Source: a virus | Length of the DNA: 28,888 nucleotides | Strand: one strand, 5' to 3' | IMG/VR virus record: IMGVR_UViG_3300031774_000100 | Span: 1-28,888 of that record | Part shown: positions 26,826 to 28,888 of the stretch, piece by piece | Layout: every line of letters begins with the position of its first letter | Position numbering within the stretch: position 1 is the first letter of the stretch | Notes under the pieces: model-generated | What the model was told of the DNA's origin: nothing | Seen by the model: the letters and a program-made list of their open reading frames with translations, nothing else | Databases searched by the model: none | Made by a program: the position numbers and the translations under genes

Positions 26826-27146
26826 TTAACCCTGAGTAGTTACGTTGGGATCACCAACGACTTGTGGCCCTTCTTCGCCCGTAGGCTGCTGTCCTTGCTG
26901 TCCAAATGTCTGAGACAGGACTTGGATAGTGCCAGTAGCATCTGCGAGCTTCTTGGAAGTCTTAACGATTTCCTCCACGATATTCGTGTGGTCGCCAATG
27001 CCTACGGAACGATTAAATAGCATTTCTAAAACTGCTAGTGCTTCTTCCCTTTCGGCTGACAATCGAGCCAGCGTTGCGTTAAATAGCGGCGGCAACTGTT
27101 GTTGACTTTGCCCCGCTCCGTCTTGAGTAGTGGTTTCTTCTGCCAT
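26826..27146 (-). CDS. Hypothetical helical protein with Gln/Pro-rich ends
   Basis: 106 aa. A Gln-rich N-terminus (MAEETTTQDGAGQSQQQLPP), a helical centre (LSAEREEALAVLEMLFNRSV, EEIVKTSKKLADATGTIQVL) and a disordered G/P/Q tail. TATAAT lies 6 nt upstream of the ATG; the -35 is weak. May be a virion-associated or scaffolding-type protein; not recognised. Confidence 0.6.
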   Translation of the reverse strand: MAEETTTQDGAGQSQQQLPPLFNATLARLSAEREEALAVLEMLFNRSVGIGDHTNIVEEIVKTSKKLADATGTIQVLSQTFGQQGQQPTGEEGPQVVGDPNVTTQG

Positions 27147-27191
27147 ACTGTTATTATATTAGTTTATACGTTTTAAGATTTCTAAAATTTT

Positions 27192-27362
27192 TTATGTTAT
27201 TAGCCTAATTGTACCATCGTTCATCTTTTGAGCGGTAGTTATTCCCGTCATCGCCTCGTATAGTCGAGCGATAACTTGATCGCCCGTATTATCAAGGTTG
27301 TCCCTTATGTGGGATTTCATCTGCTCAATAGTTATCTTCTTTGGTTTCTTCTTTCTCGGCAT
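27192..27362 (-). CDS. 56-aa basic protein
   Basis: MPRKKKPKKITIEQMKSHIR, then DNLDNTGDQVIARLYEAMTG and TAQKMNDGTIRLIT. The ATG overlaps the upstream gene's end by 38 nt. Small helical protein with a basic start; unknown function. Confidence 0.55.
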   Translation of the reverse strand: MPRKKKPKKITIEQMKSHIRDNLDNTGDQVIARLYEAMTGITTAQKMNDGTIRLIT

Positions 27363-27540
27363 ATCTGATTACTTCTTGGGCTAATTCATCGCAATGTCTA
27401 TCATGCTTTTCATCTACTAACTGGCGTTTCCAAGTCGGTAGCTCCGAATACAGTCTGTCGTATGCTGCTTTGTAGCGGCGAGGTAGGTCATTCTTGGACT
27501 TTTTCATAAACGAAAGGAGGTTGCTCTCCATCTGCCTCAT
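27325..27540 (-). CDS. Hypothetical charged helical protein
   Basis: MRQMESNLLSFMKKSKNDLP, then RYKAAYDRLYSELPTWKRQL and an acidic end. The frame is also open from a TTG at 27546; inner Met codons at 27531 and 27507 reduce the overlap with the upstream gene. The start is not settled. Function unknown. Confidence 0.5.
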   Translation of the reverse strand: MRQMESNLLSFMKKSKNDLPRRYKAAYDRLYSELPTWKRQLVDEKHDRHCDELAQEVIRYAEKEETKEDNY

Positions 27541-27724
27541 TGTCAACTAAAACCATATTAGGTTCTGGCACATTTGCTAAAATCCATTTCTTTCTGTCTT
27601 TGTACTCCATCTTATCAAAGAACCCATTAACGATTTCTGAAATTTGGGTTCTATCCAATGTAAAATCAGCTTCTATCTCATACTGCTTTTGAACATCGTA
27701 TCCTATGGCTTTTCTAATTTTCAC
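27488..27724 (-). CDS. 78-aa hypothetical protein
   Basis: GTG start at 27724, overlapping the upstream lipoprotein end by 11 nt. Sequence MKIRKAIGYDVQKQYEIEAD, then DRTQISEIVNGFFDKMEYKD and WILANVPEPNMVLVDNEADG. Possibly a small regulator or adaptor; no motif. Confidence 0.55.
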   Translation of the reverse strand: MKIRKAIGYDVQKQYEIEADFTLDRTQISEIVNGFFDKMEYKDRKKWILANVPEPNMVLVDNEADGEQPPFVYEKVQE

Positions 27725-27974
27725 TTGGATGAGTATAATGCTGGGCTTTAACTATTCTATAAGTATGAAATTCTTTATACTTCTCTACATATTGCTGGGC
27801 ATCCCCTTTATCGACAAACTCCGCATCTGGTTCAGTCCCATGTACGTCAATAACGTAATATAAATGGGTTGGAGATTGAGGTACAAGGGTAGTGCAACCA
27901 CACAAAAGCAGAAAACAAACCCATGAACCGCATAAAAATAAAAAATATAAAGCAGCAAAAGTCTTTTTTATCAT
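27714..27974 (-). CDS. Lipoprotein
   Basis: 86 aa from MIKKTFAALYFLFLCGSWVC (27974). Long hydrophobic signal with lipobox LLLCGC (Cys27), then about 60 polar residues (HLYYVIDVHGTEPDAEFVDK). The ATG overlaps the stop of the preceding TM gene (ATGA), so a longer frame to 28052 is unlikely. With that TM protein it could form an inner/outer membrane pair of spanin type; inferred from gene order. Confidence 0.6.
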   Translation of the reverse strand: MIKKTFAALYFLFLCGSWVCFLLLCGCTTLVPQSPTHLYYVIDVHGTEPDAEFVDKGDAQQYVEKYKEFHTYRIVKAQHYTHPSEN

Positions 27975-28168
27975 TGTAAATGTCTCCATATTGCCCAAAT
28001 ACCTGTTAAAAGTACCATAGAATATATAATCAATCCTATTATTAGATTCCAATTTATGTGGACTTTAATCATTTCATCCTCTAAAGCTCGATTAAAGACT
28101 ACTTCTGCCATATCGTCATCGCACCCCAACTGTTTTTTTATCTTATCTTTAATTTGCTTTTTATTCAT
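27971..28168 (-). CDS. Small membrane protein with C-terminal TM helix
   Basis: 65 aa. A basic N-terminal helix (MNKKQIKDKIKKQLGCDDDM) and one TM helix near the C-terminus (NLIIGLIIYSMVLLTGIWAI). Overlaps the upstream gene by 8 nt and the downstream lipoprotein by 4 nt. Tail-anchored shape. Confidence 0.6.
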   Translation of the reverse strand: MNKKQIKDKIKKQLGCDDDMAEVVFNRALEDEMIKVHINWNLIIGLIIYSMVLLTGIWAIWRHLQ

Positions 28169-28490
28169 TTGGATTGTCTGATGGATAACCGTCAGAAATA
28201 TGAACGGCGGTAGCTTTTATACGCTTTCTATCATTAAAAAACCCTTCCATCCCTAAATAATTGATAGCCGTATCCATCCTGTTATCTATATTCTGAGAGT
28301 TTTCAAAAATAAAATGCACCTCATAATGCTTCTTCATCTCCAAAATAGAGACATTTAAGTCGCATACTTGGATGCCTTCGTGTTTATCTCCCTTGGCCAT
28401 TGTAAGGTTTTTTATAGTTTTTACTGCGAGGATTCCAACTGCTTTTGTTTTTGGAGTGGATACCTTTTCGACCTTTACTCTTTTTGCCAA
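28161..28490 (-). CDS. Hypothetical alpha/beta protein
   Basis: 109 aa with a TTG start at 28490; an inner ATG (MAKGDKHEG) is an alternative. GIQVCDLNVSILEMKKHYEV, then HFIFENSQNIDNRMDTAINY, suggests a small strand-helix fold. Unknown function. Confidence 0.5.
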   Translation of the reverse strand: MAKRVKVEKVSTPKTKAVGILAVKTIKNLTMAKGDKHEGIQVCDLNVSILEMKKHYEVHFIFENSQNIDNRMDTAINYLGMEGFFNDRKRIKATAVHISDGYPSDNPNE

Positions 28491-28507
28491 ATGTTATCTT
28501 GTTACTG

Positions 28508-28768
28508 TTAATTGTTTTTGCCATTTAATGTATTCTCTGTCTCTAAAAGTGTTTGATTTAATACTGCTTTGAGCCGCAAAAGCTCACCTCTGTAATAATC
28601 TCTAGTATACCCATCGTTGTAAGGGCTTAAATAATTGGTCTTACAATGGCTAACATAGTCTGCAAGCCCTCCGTCAACCGAAAAATTACGGTAGTTATCA
28701 ATTTGTTCGTTTTCAAAAGAGGGGTCTTTGCCTCTTATCGGCTTTGTATGTCTGTATTCCTGTTTCAT
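28508..28768 (-). CDS. Hypothetical protein
   Basis: 86 aa. MKQEYRHTKPIRGKDPSFEN, then NFSVDGGLADYVSHCKTNYL, ending in a helix (GELLRLKAVLNQTLLETENT). GGAGA lies 6 nt upstream and its ATG overlaps the previous stop as TAATG. No known family. Confidence 0.6.
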   Translation of the reverse strand: MKQEYRHTKPIRGKDPSFENEQIDNYRNFSVDGGLADYVSHCKTNYLSPYNDGYTRDYYRGELLRLKAVLNQTLLETENTLNGKNN

Positions 28769-28888
28769 TATTCTCCGTATAAAATGTCTCCAACGTGATT
28801 CAAAGCGAATGCTACTTCATCGGGAGTCAAGCCATAAGGCATCTGCCCCGTGAAGCTATAAATAGGCTTGGGATGGTGCATCATAGAG
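28768..28888 (-). CDS. Small protein or C-terminus entering from right edge
   Basis: The frame is open to the right edge. An ATG at 28884 would give 38 aa: MMHHPKPIYSFTGQMPYGLT then PDEVAFALNHVGDILYGE. It may instead be the end of a longer gene. Coupled to the 28508 gene. Confidence 0.45.
   Translation of the reverse strand, partial: SMMHHPKPIYSFTGQMPYGLTPDEVAFALNHVGDILYGE

Overview
The window is a gene-dense piece of a tailed double-stranded DNA phage genome (Caudoviricetes type). The anchors are a terminase large subunit entering from the left edge, a PhoH-like ATPase, a small sigma-70-like protein, an XPF/ERCC4-fold nuclease, a DUF6582-type domain, a GP88-family protein, a DUF932 protein, a RuvB-like AAA+ ATPase, a SleB-like cell wall hydrolase and a tRNA-Cys. 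No rRNA, integrase, transposase or host metabolic operon was seen. Several signal peptides and lipoboxes suggest a host with an outer membrane. Promoters are sigma-70-like (TTGACA/TATACT); the Bacteroidetes-type promoter motif was not seen. The exact host cannot be told from the window.

Layout. 1-6.4 kb: packaging and late-type functions on the minus strand (terminase, nuclease, possible small terminase, sigma-like protein, zinc ribbon, PhoH), with plus-strand genes for a metallopeptidase-like protein, an MscS-like channel fragment, a lipoprotein and a DUF6582 protein. 6.4-11.5 kb: small envelope-type genes (signal peptides, TM plus coiled-coil, a secreted HMA metal-binding domain, lipoproteins), a tandem pair of paralogues and a zinc-finger endonuclease-like protein. 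11.45-11.72 kb: a gene-free boundary with a strong G-quadruplex motif. 11.7-14.5 kb: a leftward cluster of small proteins plus a 351-aa possible methyltransferase-like protein. 14.6-24.2 kb: a cassette-like accessory region. 24.3-28.9 kb: a leftward run with a RuvB-like ATPase, an AT-rich gene-free region with short repeats (possible origin), and overlapping small genes that continue past the right edge.

Most unusual points. (1) Six dispersed elements between 14.6 and 24.2 kb are each exactly 83 bp by my count. Each carries two imperfect palindromes of the form TAAGTCgTTGactATCAgtGACTTA. The palindromes flank a variable 22-nt GC-rich core and their centres are about 52 bp apart, i.e. five helical turns. 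(2) About fifteen right-half genes share one promoter-start module: TTGACA, N16-17, TATACT, usually 10 nt, then gttATGAGAGA. This predicts near-leaderless mRNAs and explains the many proteins starting MRD/MRE/MRK. (3) A gap of about 650 nt (18560-19206, minus strand) has its own copy of that promoter, starts with a UUCG hairpin and holds many stems. It is a candidate large structured phage RNA. (4) A perfect acceptor-stem plus T-arm minihelix without D or anticodon arms lies next to element 5. The accessory region reads as terminator / 83-bp element / AT-rich tail / promoter-start / small genes / terminator, which suggests modular exchange like the promoter/stem-loop cassettes of T4-type phages.

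The late-side genes often carry a different upstream motif, GTGTATAAT or GTGTAATA, without a clear -35. The phage sigma-like protein could recognise it; this is inference.
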